DNA from: Helicobacter muridarum
GTDB taxonomy: Bacteria > Campylobacterota > Campylobacteria > Campylobacterales > Helicobacteraceae
Assembly (NCBI RefSeq): GCF_000765805.2
Contig: NZ_JRPD02000003.1
Coordinates: forward strand, 1 to 64,000
Length of the DNA stretch: 64,000 nt
Direction of reading: 5' to 3'
Of the stretch, positions 10,493 to 19,552 are shown piece after piece. The position numbers and the translations under genes are program-made. Each line of letters opens with the position of its first letter. Within the stretch, counting starts at the first letter, position 1. The notes beneath the pieces were generated by a model that did not search any database, was not told the origin of the DNA, and saw only the letters and a program-made list of their open reading frames with translations.

Positions 10493-10996
10493 ATGTCAAA
10501 ATATACAAAAGAAGAAGTAAAATATTTAGTTGATGGTAAATTAGATTGGGATACTACGTTTCGTATGCTTAGCATGCCTAAAGATATACAGCGTTTCCAA
10601 CTTTATCTAGAGGTTCTGCAAGAAAAGGTGCGCTTTAATGATAAGATTGTTTTACCACTTGGACCTCATCTATTTGTTGTTCAAAAGCCAGATAAAAAAT
10701 GGCTTATTCAATGTGGTTGCGGCTTTGAATTTTGCGCACCTGAAGAAAACTGGAAGCTTTATGCTAATGTGTATGTGCGTGATACCGCTGAAAAGATGGA
10801 GGAGGTTTATCCTAAGTTGCTTGCTGTTGATACAGAGTGGCAGGTGTATAGAGAGTATATTTGCCCAGAATGTGGCATTATGCATGATGTTGAAGCACCT
10901 ACTCCATGGTATCCTGTTATCCATGATTTTGAGCCAGATATTAAGGCTTTTTATGAAGATTGGCTGAATTTGCCTATGCCAGAAAGAAAATACTAG
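10493..10996 (+). CDS. acxC: Acetone carboxylase gamma subunit
   Basis: A 167-residue small subunit specific to acetone carboxylases. Cysteines in the CGCGFEFC block (about 75-82) and in YICPECGIMH (about 124-133) fit the structural zinc site known for this subunit. Its presence directly after acxB separates this operon from the related acetophenone carboxylases and hydantoinases. In H. pylori the equivalent operon has been reported to support mouse colonisation. It is the last gene of the operon. A weak GC hairpin near 11093-11104 downstream might terminate it, but the stem is only four base pairs. Confidence 0.92.
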   Translation: MSKYTKEEVKYLVDGKLDWDTTFRMLSMPKDIQRFQLYLEVLQEKVRFNDKIVLPLGPHLFVVQKPDKKWLIQCGCGFEFCAPEENWKLYANVYVRDTAEKMEEVYPKLLAVDTEWQVYREYICPECGIMHDVEAPTPWYPVIHDFEPDIKAFYEDWLNLPMPERKY

Positions 10997-11255
10997 ATTT
11001 AGTCTGAAATAGTATTTTTATGGGTGTTTAATAAGTATTTATATTATTATGATACTAAAATTAATATATATCGCTTATTATCGACAGGGGGGGAGGTATC
11101 CCTCTTAACTTTTATTACAACAGCTTACATTAAGTTCAACTAATTAATAATTTAGGTTTTTTGTGTTAATATTGGCTTATAGAATTATTATTAAGTTATT
11201 TATATTTTTTATACTTTTATTAAGAGCGACATTCAAACTTCAAGGATTCTATAGT

Positions 11256-12383
11256 TTAACCTAGTAATTCTCTAATATAGTCTCCGTATTTATTAACTTC
11301 AACCAAGAAGCTATCATGACCATAATCGCTTTGTATGATCTCCAAACTACAAGCTAATCCTAGTGTGTCCATTTGTTCTTTTATATGCTCCATTTCTGAT
11401 ATAGGAAACATATTATCTCCATTGAATGCAATTAAATGTAAGGGAGATTGAATTTCGCTTAAGGCATGCTCCAAGCCTGTGAATCCTAATGAAGCATCAT
11501 ACATACTAAGAGCTCGTATTAGATACAAATAGCATAATGGATCAAAGTATGTGCTAAAGTTTGCTCCGTTATAATCCAAGTATTTCTCTACCTCAAATCT
11601 ACCAAATAATTCAAAATATCCATCAGTGGGGACATATCTCCTAGAGAATTTGTTATGCAATGTAGAAAGTGAGAGATATTGAGAAAAGCCAAGCATGCGC
11701 GCTACTTGCAAGCCTTTAAATCTGGGTAAAGATGTGCTAGAAATTTCGTAGTTACCGCCCTTAAAGTCAGAATCAAGCATAATGATTTCTCGCATAACTT
11801 TATTAATCAATATTATTTGCGGATTGCTTATATAGCTTGCGGATATTGATATAAACATATTTGCACTTTTTGGATACAAAATAGCAAAGCTTAAGGCTTG
11901 CATGCCACCCATAGATCCGCCAATAACTGCATGCAAGCGTGTGATTCCTAATGAGTTTAGCAGAATCTTATTTGCCTTTACCATATCTTGTATTGTTATT
12001 ACTGGAAATTTCAAACGATAAAAGTCATTATCACCAAATGAACCATAAGTAGGGCTAATAGGAGATGTAGATCCATAGCATGAGCCAATTACGTTAGCGC
12101 AGATTACAAAATATTTATTTGTATCTATATATTTGTTATTTCCTACCATACTATCCCACCAACCAGCTTTTGCCTCATTTTGATACTTACCTGCACAATG
12201 ATGGCTACCTGTTAGGGCATGTGTGATAAGAATTGCATTACTATTATCAGAATTTAGTTTTCCATATGTTTCATATATAATTTGATATGGTTCTAAGATT
12301 CTGCCTGATGTGAGGTATAGTGGGCTTGTAAATATCTTAGTATGTGTTTGCATTATTAGGGAATGGTCTTTTTCATTATTCAT
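11256..12383 (-). CDS. metX: Homoserine O-acetyltransferase
   Basis: A 375-residue alpha/beta-hydrolase that acetylates homoserine with acetyl-CoA, the first committed step of methionine synthesis. The nucleophile Ser157 lies in GGSMGGMQA, and the rest of the triad fits Asp323 (NGDNMFP) and His356 (DYGHDSF). The N-terminal HALTGSHH and ANVIGSCYGSTSP blocks are typical of MetX. Some MetX-fold enzymes use succinyl-CoA, and I cannot exclude that here. No other met genes are adjacent. It is likely transcribed alone. Confidence 0.92.
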   Translation of the reverse strand: MNNEKDHSLIMQTHTKIFTSPLYLTSGRILEPYQIIYETYGKLNSDNSNAILITHALTGSHHCAGKYQNEAKAGWWDSMVGNNKYIDTNKYFVICANVIGSCYGSTSPISPTYGSFGDNDFYRLKFPVITIQDMVKANKILLNSLGITRLHAVIGGSMGGMQALSFAILYPKSANMFISISASYISNPQIILINKVMREIIMLDSDFKGGNYEISSTSLPRFKGLQVARMLGFSQYLSLSTLHNKFSRRYVPTDGYFELFGRFEVEKYLDYNGANFSTYFDPLCYLYLIRALSMYDASLGFTGLEHALSEIQSPLHLIAFNGDNMFPISEMEHIKEQMDTLGLACSLEIIQSDYGHDSFLVEVNKYGDYIRELLG

Positions 12384-12671
12384 AATCTAATTTCTCCTTA
12401 ATATCTGCCAACCTTAAGAATGTTAGCTAAACCAAAATGTATTTATTAATCTCAATTTCACTAAATTGCACCGCATGATAACTAAATTTATCTTATTGAA
12501 CTTTCTATGTTCGCCATTAATATAGTCACAATGCAATATTGAAGCTTAAGAGTTAAAATATTTGATTCTTAAGCTGCTTGTTCAATGGCAAAAGCAATAA
12601 TCTGGCTTCTTTGATTATATTGGAGTTAATATTGAATTTCTTATTAGCTTAACTTAATAAATATTACAAAT

Positions 12672-13433
12672 TTATATTCGCACATAAATTCCATTTTGTC
12701 GCAGATATTTTTTTAGCTCTATAATGTCTACTTCTTGATAATGGAATATGCTAGCAGCAAGTGCCGCATCTACTCCAATCTTAAATACATCTAATATATC
12801 TTTCATATTTCCAGCACCACCGCTAGCAATAATTGGCAGATTGCAAACTTCCATGGCTTTTTGTAGCTTTTCTATATCAAATCCAGCCTTTGTTCCATCA
12901 GTATCCATACTAGTAAGTAGAATTTCTCCAGCTCCAAGAGATTCTACTTGCGTTAGCCATTCTTCCATATTTTTCCCGCTATCAATCCTGCCTCCTGCCA
13001 TAAAAATACCTATGCTAGAATCTTTTCTTAGTTTAGCATCTACTGCAACAACAATGCACTGTGAGCCAAATCTCTGTGCAGCCTCTCTTATGAATGCAGG
13101 GTTTTTTAGCGCGAAAGAATTTAGACTGACTTTATCACAGCCTGCATTTAGCAAGTCAGATATGTCTTGTAATGTGCTAATGCCTCCGCCAACACTTAAA
13201 GGTATAAAGACTTCTTTTGCAATAGATTCTATAAGCGGTATGGTGGTTTTTCTTTCCTCAAATGTCGCATTAATGTCTAAGAATACAAGCTCATCTGCTC
13301 CGCAATCATTGTATCGTTTAGCAATTTCAAGAGGGTCCCCTGCATCTCTTAGCCCTGTGAAATTCACGCCTTTTACAACTCTAGCGTTTTTTATATCTAG
13401 GCAAGGAATGATCCTTTTTGCTAAATTCGACAT
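12672..13433 (-). CDS. hisF: Imidazole glycerol phosphate synthase subunit HisF
   Basis: A 253-residue TIM-barrel cyclase that makes imidazole glycerol phosphate and AICAR, using ammonia from HisH. The catalytic aspartates are Asp13 (IPCLDIKNARVVKG) and Asp132 (VAVDAK). Phosphate-binding GGG motifs are at 82-84 (VGGGIS) and near 205 (ASGGAG). The length is standard. It stands alone here with no other his genes, as is common in Campylobacterota where his genes are scattered. It is divergent from ksgA. Confidence 0.95.
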   Translation of the reverse strand: MSNLAKRIIPCLDIKNARVVKGVNFTGLRDAGDPLEIAKRYNDCGADELVFLDINATFEERKTTIPLIESIAKEVFIPLSVGGGISTLQDISDLLNAGCDKVSLNSFALKNPAFIREAAQRFGSQCIVVAVDAKLRKDSSIGIFMAGGRIDSGKNMEEWLTQVESLGAGEILLTSMDTDGTKAGFDIEKLQKAMEVCNLPIIASGGAGNMKDILDVFKIGVDAALAASIFHYQEVDIIELKKYLRQNGIYVRI

Positions 13434-13561
13434 AGTTTACCCCTGTTATTGTTATGTTGTTAAAAATATTGTTATAATCCCAAATGGAATTATACACTAT
13501 ACATTAATATGTTATTTGATTTTGAATTTTCAATGTTAGAATTAACAAAGAGGGGTGGCAA

Positions 13562-14656
13562 ATGCAGAATCTTGCAAGCAACCTTAGTAGCAATTGCTAT
13601 ACGCTTTATATACAAGATAAAATTTCACAAATGCTAGGTAATGTTATATTTATTTCTGGTATAGCTAGAGATATTGTAAATAGAAGTTCTAGTTTTGCCA
13701 AACTAGCTAGTATAGAAGCATATAAGTTGTCTAAAATATTTCATATTAATGAAACTAATAAGGTTCAAATCAAAGGGGCTAAAATAAATAAGAATTCATT
13801 TCAAAAGGCAAAATTTAGCAAAGCAAAGTCCAACAAAATCTTAGCAAAGAAGAATTTAGGACAGAATTTTCTATCAGATATAACAATAATGGAAAAAATT
13901 ATCCAAGCCATTCCCTCAAATATAGCAGAATCTATTGTAAAAGGGCAGATGAGGCTAATTGAAGTAGGGATTGGCTTGGGTGATTTGACTAAGAGATTTG
14001 CGCTTGAATATCCATTACTATGCTATGAAATTGATAAAAGATTAATTGACTTAGCAAAGGATAGTTTAGCAGATGAGTTGCTTGCCAATAGAATTACAAT
14101 AGAGCATGCAGATGCTCTGCATATTCGATGTGGCGATGGCTATTTGTTTAATAGTCCTTATTTTTTAGTTTCAAATCTGCCTTATTATATCGCTACGACT
14201 ATTATTTTACAGACATTTAGGGATAGTCTTTGTCAAGGATTCGTTGTTATGACTCAAGAAGAAGTTGCAAGGAAGTTTTGCGCTAAAACTAGCAACAAAG
14301 AGTTTTGTGCTTTAAGCGTTATTGCAGAAATCTTAGGCAAGGTTGAGTATCTTTTCTGTGTGTCGCCAGAGAGTTTTACTCCGCGACCAAAGGTAAATTC
14401 AGCAGTGTTTCGCTTTATGAGAGAAAGAAATGCTTTACCAGAATATTTGGAGTCTACTCTTAAACATGCTTTTCTTTCACCAAGAAAGAGACTTTTTTCG
14501 AATCTAGCTACATGGGATTTTCTAGGTAGAGACGGAGCACAATATATTTTTGATCGTCTTAATTTTACAGAGATGATACGAGCCCATGAAGTGTCTTCTA
14601 AGGAATATTGCAAGATAACACAGCTTATAGCTGCTTTAAAAAAGGATAGAAAATGA
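13562..14656 (+). CDS. ksgA: 16S rRNA dimethyladenosine transferase with unusual N-terminal extension
   Basis: KsgA/RsmA dimethylates two adjacent adenines near the 3' end of 16S rRNA. The conserved enzyme begins at KKNLGQNFLSD (97-106), followed by the SAM loop EVGIGLGDLT (134-143) and the adenine-site SNLPYY near 205. The first 95 residues are a basic, low-complexity extension not expected in the family. No ATG lies between codon 24 and the core, so either the long form is real or a TTG is used (one lies at 13726). The gene overlaps rnj by 4 bases (ATGA), implying coupled translation. Confidence 0.9.
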   Translation: MQNLASNLSSNCYTLYIQDKISQMLGNVIFISGIARDIVNRSSSFAKLASIEAYKLSKIFHINETNKVQIKGAKINKNSFQKAKFSKAKSNKILAKKNLGQNFLSDITIMEKIIQAIPSNIAESIVKGQMRLIEVGIGLGDLTKRFALEYPLLCYEIDKRLIDLAKDSLADELLANRITIEHADALHIRCGDGYLFNSPYFLVSNLPYYIATTIILQTFRDSLCQGFVVMTQEEVARKFCAKTSNKEFCALSVIAEILGKVEYLFCVSPESFTPRPKVNSAVFRFMRERNALPEYLESTLKHAFLSPRKRLFSNLATWDFLGRDGAQYIFDRLNFTEMIRAHEVSSKEYCKITQLIAALKKDRK

Positions 14657-16932
14657 ATATAAATAATCAAGATAATTTATCTGGGAATAAAAATCCAAAA
14701 GAACAAAAAGACCATGATGGTATTCAAAAAACTCCAAAGACTTCATCAAATCGTATGGGTGATGGTGAATACAAAAAAAAGACATCGGAGGTAAATCAAG
14801 ATAGAGAGCAAGATGTAAGACAGAATCATAAACGCATTGCTAAAGATTCAAGAGATACAATCAAAAGAAAGAACTTCAACACACAATTTAAATTAGATAA
14901 GGATAACGGAAATATTAAGCAAAATTTAGAATCTCATACTTATAATAGAAAATGGGTAGGTGAAAATAAATATGCAGTTAAAAATAAAAATAAAATAAAT
15001 GATAGACACGAAGATGGCACTAGAAAAGTGCAAATTCCCGGGGAAAAAGGCAACCTATTTTTTCATAAGGATTTGAAAAGAGGAGTTGAAGCTAATGCTA
15101 AGATTCAAAAAGGTTCACTAAACCCACATACTAAGCTTAATCTTGAAACAAGCGCGAAAGTTAGGATAACTCCAATTGGCGGACTAGGTGAGATTGGTGG
15201 AAATATGACTGTGATAGAGACTGAAAATTGTGCAATAGTTATTGACATCGGTATGAGTTTTCCAGATGAAAGTATGCCCGGAGTTGATATTTTGATTCCA
15301 GATTTTCATTATATAGAAAGCATTAAACATAAGATTATTGCTGTGTTAATTACTCATGCCCATGAGGATCATATAGGTGCTGTGCCATATTTTTACAAGC
15401 GATTTCAATTTCCTCTATATGGCACACCTTTATCTATAGGTCTTGTAGGTAGTAAGTTTGATGAGCACAATCTAAAAAAATGTAAGGAGTTGTTTCATAT
15501 TGTAGAGAAGAGAAAGCCTGTTGTGATTGGAGACTTTGAGGTAGAATGGATTCATATTACACATAGCATTATTGATAGCTCTGCACTTGCAATTCGCACA
15601 GAGGCAGGAGTGATTATACACACAGGAGATTTTAAGATTGATCATACACCAATTGATAATCTCCCTACAGATTTGCATAGATTGGCTCATTATGGTGAGC
15701 AAGGTGTTATGTTATTGCTAAGTGATTCTACTAATTCCCATAAATCTGGAGTAACTCCTAGTGAGGCTAGCATAGGACCTACATTTGATTCATTATTCAA
15801 GAATGCCACAGGTAGGGTTATTATGTCTACATTTAGCTCTAATATTCATAGGGTTTATCAAGCTATACACTATGGCATAAAGCATAATCGCAAGGTAGCA
15901 GTCATTGGCAGATCTATGGAGAAAAATTTGGAAATCTCACGTGAGCTTGGTTATGTGGATTTACCTAGCAATGTTTTTATAGAAACGCATGAAGTATCTC
16001 AACATCCTGACGAAGAGATATTAATTGTAACAACAGGTTCTCAAGGAGAATCAATGAGTGCGCTTTATCGTATGGCAAGCGATGAGCATAGACATATTAA
16101 GATAAAGCCAACAGATATGATTATTCTTTCTGCTAAAGCAATACCGGGTAATGAGGGAAGTGTATCTGCAGTCATTAATCTTATTATGAAGGCAGGAGCA
16201 AAAGTAGCATATCAGGATTTTAGTGATATACATGTAAGTGGACATGCTGCCCAAGAGGAACAAAAGCTTATGTTACGACTAATTAAGCCTAAATTCTTCT
16301 TACCTGTGCATGGTGAATATAATCATATTGCTAAACATAAGCAGACGGCTATTGCGTGTGGTGTTTTGGAAAAGAATATTTACTTAATGGAAGATGGCGA
16401 TCAAATCGAGGTTAATCCAAACTATATGCGCAAGATTAAATCTGTGCGAACGGGTAAGACTTATGTAGATAATCAGGCAAACAGAATTTTGCATGATGAT
16501 GTAATAAATGAACGTAGCCTTCTTGCTAATGATGGAATCTTTATATTGACATTGCATATAAATAAAGAGAAGCAAATCATACTTGAGCATAGGATTAATG
16601 TTTTTGGAATAATAGGTTCAAGTGAAGAGAATGAATTTTCAAAATTCATAATGGATAATGTCAGAGCTCATTTAGCAAATGTAAAAATAGGAGTATTTAA
16701 AGATTCTAAAGGATTGGAAAGCTCTTTGTTTAATTTCTTACGCAAGCTACTTGTTAAGAAATTTAAGAAACATCCAGCAATATTGATTAATGTTTTATTT
16801 GGAATACTCGAAGAGTCAAAGCAAAATCATAATTTTGATTCTAATCATATCCCTAAGTTGCAAGAAAAAGAAAAGCATGATAAACAACTTGAGGTAATTT
16901 TCAATGATAATGGTGGATTTTCTAGTCTTTAG
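14653..16932 (+). CDS. rnj: Ribonuclease J
   Basis: A 759-residue metallo-beta-lactamase / beta-CASP nuclease, the main mRNA-decay and 5'-exonuclease enzyme in Helicobacter. The zinc motif HAHEDH is at 235-240 and the core starts near VRITPIGGLGEIGG (170-183). The first 170 residues are hydrophilic and highly charged. H. pylori RNase J has a comparable extension, but this one looks longer. The beta-CASP HVSGHA motif is present at about residue 532. Translation is coupled to ksgA through a 4-base overlap. Confidence 0.94.
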   Translation: MNINNQDNLSGNKNPKEQKDHDGIQKTPKTSSNRMGDGEYKKKTSEVNQDREQDVRQNHKRIAKDSRDTIKRKNFNTQFKLDKDNGNIKQNLESHTYNRKWVGENKYAVKNKNKINDRHEDGTRKVQIPGEKGNLFFHKDLKRGVEANAKIQKGSLNPHTKLNLETSAKVRITPIGGLGEIGGNMTVIETENCAIVIDIGMSFPDESMPGVDILIPDFHYIESIKHKIIAVLITHAHEDHIGAVPYFYKRFQFPLYGTPLSIGLVGSKFDEHNLKKCKELFHIVEKRKPVVIGDFEVEWIHITHSIIDSSALAIRTEAGVIIHTGDFKIDHTPIDNLPTDLHRLAHYGEQGVMLLLSDSTNSHKSGVTPSEASIGPTFDSLFKNATGRVIMSTFSSNIHRVYQAIHYGIKHNRKVAVIGRSMEKNLEISRELGYVDLPSNVFIETHEVSQHPDEEILIVTTGSQGESMSALYRMASDEHRHIKIKPTDMIILSAKAIPGNEGSVSAVINLIMKAGAKVAYQDFSDIHVSGHAAQEEQKLMLRLIKPKFFLPVHGEYNHIAKHKQTAIACGVLEKNIYLMEDGDQIEVNPNYMRKIKSVRTGKTYVDNQANRILHDDVINERSLLANDGIFILTLHINKEKQIILEHRINVFGIIGSSEENEFSKFIMDNVRAHLANVKIGVFKDSKGLESSLFNFLRKLLVKKFKKHPAILINVLFGILEESKQNHNFDSNHIPKLQEKEKHDKQLEVIFNDNGGFSSL

Positions 16933-17288
16933 AATGTAGATAATTGTTTTATTTGTTTTTCATATTTATTATTTAGTAGTTTTATCTAAGAGATTTAAAA
17001 TTTCTTAAATACGCTTTTGCTACTAGCTTTACTAGTGTATTTATACTTGTAGTTATTTTGTTTATAGGCTTGCTTCGTGTGCCTTTGCTGTAAGTCTTTA
17101 TTGCAATTTATATTAATTATGTTAAATATAAGTGAAAATAATATTGCTTTGCATAAAAATGCGGTTAAATTTTTCATATAGAATCTAAGAATGACAAAAG
17201 ACTTCATAATGTAGTCAAAAGTCAATATAAAGTAGATTTATAATGACAATATAGGCAAGTGATTACTAAAAAGTGATTTATGTATTTT
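16933..17288. other. Intergenic gap at the edge of the R-M island
   Basis: About 355 bp between the convergent rnj and the first island MTase. A 76-codon minus-strand ORF here (16995-17225) has a hydrophobic start but no ribosome site, so I do not call it. No RNA gene seen. Confidence 0.5.
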
Positions 17289-17939
17289 TCATTCTAAGTT
17301 AGTACCTATAAAATCCCTTTTTAAATCCTTGCAGCACTCCAACACACTAAAACTTCCACTTGCAGGGTCTAACACTAAATCCCCCTCATTGGTGCAAGAT
17401 TCTATCAACGCCTTTTGTAAGCCTTTAGGTTTGCTATGGGGGTGTAGTTTTAATTCCTCACTAGGTATTTTCTCGCTCCATATATCGCGGATATTATGGA
17501 GCTTCCAAGTGCCTTTAGCCTTAATGGGAGATTTTTGCAACACAAGCAAATACTCACTTTGTTTTCTTGTGCGATAACCCATACCCATTTTGCCTTTATC
17601 CCAAGTGATTAAATCAACAATTTGCAATTCTGTCCCTTTAAGCCATTGCTTAATCCCCTCACACAAATGAAATTTATCAATCCATAGCATTAAATAGCAA
17701 CTATTCTTTAATACTCTATCAATTTCTATAATAAAGCCTATAATTGTCTCATCGCTCATTTGGTGGAGTGCTGCCCTGCCTTTTTGTCGCTCTCCCTCAT
17801 TGCCATACTTCATTTTATCTAGCACACCCCGATACTGCGGGTCAAAGAAGCATAAATCCACACTTTGGGATTCTAAACTTTGCATAAGTGTTAAGCCACA
17901 AACTTTAAGTTTGGTATTTTTTTTAATACGCATATTCAT
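17289..17939 (-). CDS. Beta-class DNA methyltransferase
   Basis: A DNA MTase of about 216 residues. FFDPQY (motif IV, a DPPY variant) lies near residue 36 and precedes the SAM-binding LDPASGSF (motif I) near the C-terminus, which is the beta-class order. N6-adenine methylation is the likelier chemistry, but the target is unknown. I start it at the ATG at 17939. An upstream TTG at 17951 is possible. An A8 tract lies within the first five codons (T8 on the plus strand), a place where slippage would switch the gene off. Its first 50 codons are duplicated at 19385-19545. It has no intact endonuclease partner of its own and may originally have followed the endonuclease gene now ending at 19553. 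Confidence 0.8.
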   Translation of the reverse strand: MNMRIKKNTKLKVCGLTLMQSLESQSVDLCFFDPQYRGVLDKMKYGNEGERQKGRAALHQMSDETIIGFIIEIDRVLKNSCYLMLWIDKFHLCEGIKQWLKGTELQIVDLITWDKGKMGMGYRTRKQSEYLLVLQKSPIKAKGTWKLHNIRDIWSEKIPSEELKLHPHSKPKGLQKALIESCTNEGDLVLDPASGSFSVLECCKDLKRDFIGTNLE

Positions 17940-17947
17940 CACTTTTA
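17779..17947. repeat. Direct repeat DR1, left copy
   Basis: About 168 bp covering the 5' end of the beta-class MTase gene. It matches 19383-19550 in the same orientation with roughly fifteen differences. The shared stretch runs from CCTTTTTGTC to the segment after CGCATATTCATCACTTTT. The two copies bracket the R-M module at 17973-19360. Confidence 0.85.
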
Positions 17948-17972
17948 GCAATGCAGAGAGTCCTACATTACT

Positions 17973-18819
17973 TCATTTCTTTTCAAGGCTATTATAAAAT
18001 CTCATATCATTAATTTTAGCCTCTATCTCTTTATATTTAGAATCTAGCTCATTTTTACGCTTTATGCTTAAATCTATAGACTCATTCTCTTTTTCAATCC
18101 CTGCAAACCGCCTTTGCAAAAGGTTTGTGCTATGCTTGTTGTAGAACTCCCACTAAAAGGAACGCAGATGATAGAATCTATATTACTTTCCATAAGAAGC
18201 AATCTTACCAAAAGATTTAAAGGCTTTTGCGTTGGGTGTTTGCCAAAGTTTTTCTCCCAAAGTGCAATGGCTGGGAAACTCCACACATCTCGCATTTGTT
18301 TGTCTCCATTAAGTTTTTTTTTAAATCTCATAATTAAAAATATGTTTATGTTTTGGGCTTTTTCTTGCCCAAATGATTTGCTCTGTTGAATGCGTGAGAT
18401 AGCGACAACTAAAAATTTGGTGGGGGATTAGTTTTTTGCCAAGTAATGATATTTAAAACCTTAAAATCAAGTTTTTGTAATGCTCTACCTAGTGAAAAAA
18501 TATTATGATAAGTCCCGCTTATCATAATACTACCTGTAATCTTTAGGGCTACTTTTGCATTAGCTATCCACTCCATATTGAACCTATCAATATCATCTAT
18601 ATCATTGCCCTTATCCCATTCACCCTTATTAACACTGACAATCTTACCGCCTTGTATGCTTAAGCTATTATTTGAGAGAAAGTAAGGCGGATCGGCAAAA
18701 ATTAAATCAAAGGTTTCTTTCATCTGTAACAAGAATGCATTGCAATCTCCTTGATAAAGACAAAACGTAGAATCTGTGCTTATAAAGGTAGGTTTTGAGA
18801 TGTGAGAATTAGCTTTCAT
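17973..18819 (-). pseudogene. Beta-class adenine MTase (M2.DpnII/HinfI-like), three frameshifts
   Basis: Reading from 18819, DLIFADPPYFLSNNSL (about 38-53), the EWDK segment and ITWQKTNPPPNF match the DpnA (M2.DpnII) and HinfI-type MTase family. The frame then breaks at TTTTTAG near 18414 and continues in another frame as SCRYLTHSTEQIIWARK. It breaks again at a T3A9 tract near 18312-18324 and continues as KQMRDVWSFPAIALWEK and GKHPTQKP. It breaks a third time near 18120, where LLQRRFAGIEKENES resumes in a further frame to a TGA at 17973-17975. Three separate shifts mean a dead gene rather than simple phase variation. The family modifies adenine in GATC or GANTC; which one applied here is not decided. 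Confidence 0.8.
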
Positions 18820-18828
18820 TTCGCACCT

Positions 18829-19360
18829 TTAAGAATTTATTGGGATTGGTAAGCCCAAAATTTGAAGTGGAATATACTCAAAATAATATTTACAATTCAC
18901 ACTAATAATATAGTCTAAAACATCTCTATACTCGGGCTGTTTAAACCAATTACTTAATAAATATATATACTCTACCTCCATATTAAGACTAGATAAGAAT
19001 TTTTGGTATTGTTTTTTTCTTAAAGTCACAAGTCTGTAATTTTTCATCAACAGAACCTGCTACTTGTTGAAACTTACATTCAATGGTAAAAAAAGTGTTA
19101 TTAACAATAACATATATATTATCATCAGGCAAAAGTTGTTTAGAAATAATATTTCTCCAATCTACATTACGTTCTTTTAAAAAATTATAGAATTGATATT
19201 TCTTGAAAATTAGTTCAATGAGTTTATTTTGATAAATAACATTACCAACATCATCTACTACGTATCCGCTTTGTCTGGATAAAAAAGTCGCCAAATCTAC
19301 CTTTCCTTCAAAAACTAATCCTGTCCTTGTATTTGCTCCACCAATACCATTTTCTACCAT
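18829..19360 (-). pseudogene. Type II restriction endonuclease, frameshifted at an A7 tract
   Basis: Starts at an ATG at 19360 after a GAGGAA site and reads [22 protein letters not shown], then FFTIECKFQQVAGSVDEKLQTC, a PD-(D/E)XK-like core. At DFKKK the frame runs into an A7 tract (18 bases upstream of 19000) and ends soon after at 18989. Shortening the tract to A6 joins it to the second frame, KKQYQKFLSSLNMEVEYIYLLSNWF, ending at 18829 for a total near 177 residues. It sits just before the MTase pseudogene and would be its partner. A single A-tract shift could be reversible phase variation, but the wrecked MTase argues for decay. Confidence 0.72.
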
Positions 19361-19382
19361 AAAATATTCCTCAATGTAATTT

Positions 19383-19550
19383 CCTTTTGTCTCTCTCCCT
19401 CATTGCCATACTTCATTTTATCTAGCACACCTCTATACTGCGGGTCAAAGAAGCATAAATCCACACTTTGAGATTCTAAGCTTTGCATAAGCTCCAAGCC
19501 ATCTAAGTTAAGTTTGGTGTTTTTTTTAATACGCATATTCATCACTTTTG
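19383..19550. repeat. Direct repeat DR1, right copy, with MTase 5' remnant
   Basis: Second copy of the repeat at 17779-17947. Read on the minus strand it contains a truncated beginning of the beta-class MTase (ATG near 19545, [20 protein letters not shown]) which then runs out of homology after about 50 codons. It lies immediately after the end of the endonuclease gene at 19553. This suggests that the MTase originally followed that gene directly and was split off by the inserted module. Confidence 0.85.
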
Positions 19551-19552
19551 CG

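Noticed and set aside
11085-11110. G7 tract and hairpin after acxC as an intrinsic terminator or phase-variable site
   Set aside because: The stem is only four base pairs and lacks a clean T-run. The G tract is not in a gene or a recognisable promoter.
12748-13539. 263-codon plus-strand ORF
   Set aside because: It lies opposite hisF, whose active-site motifs are unmistakable. The antisense frame has no family motifs and no ribosome site.
16995-17225. Small secreted or lipoprotein-like ORF on the minus strand
   Set aside because: It has a hydrophobic start ending in Cys, but no ribosome site before either ATG and a compositionally random tail.
18829-19360. Assignment of the endonuclease remnant to the DpnII family
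   Set aside because: The partner MTase resembles M2.DpnII, but the endonuclease motifs (IECKFQ, GSVDEKLQTC) do not match what I remember of DpnII, so I left the family open.
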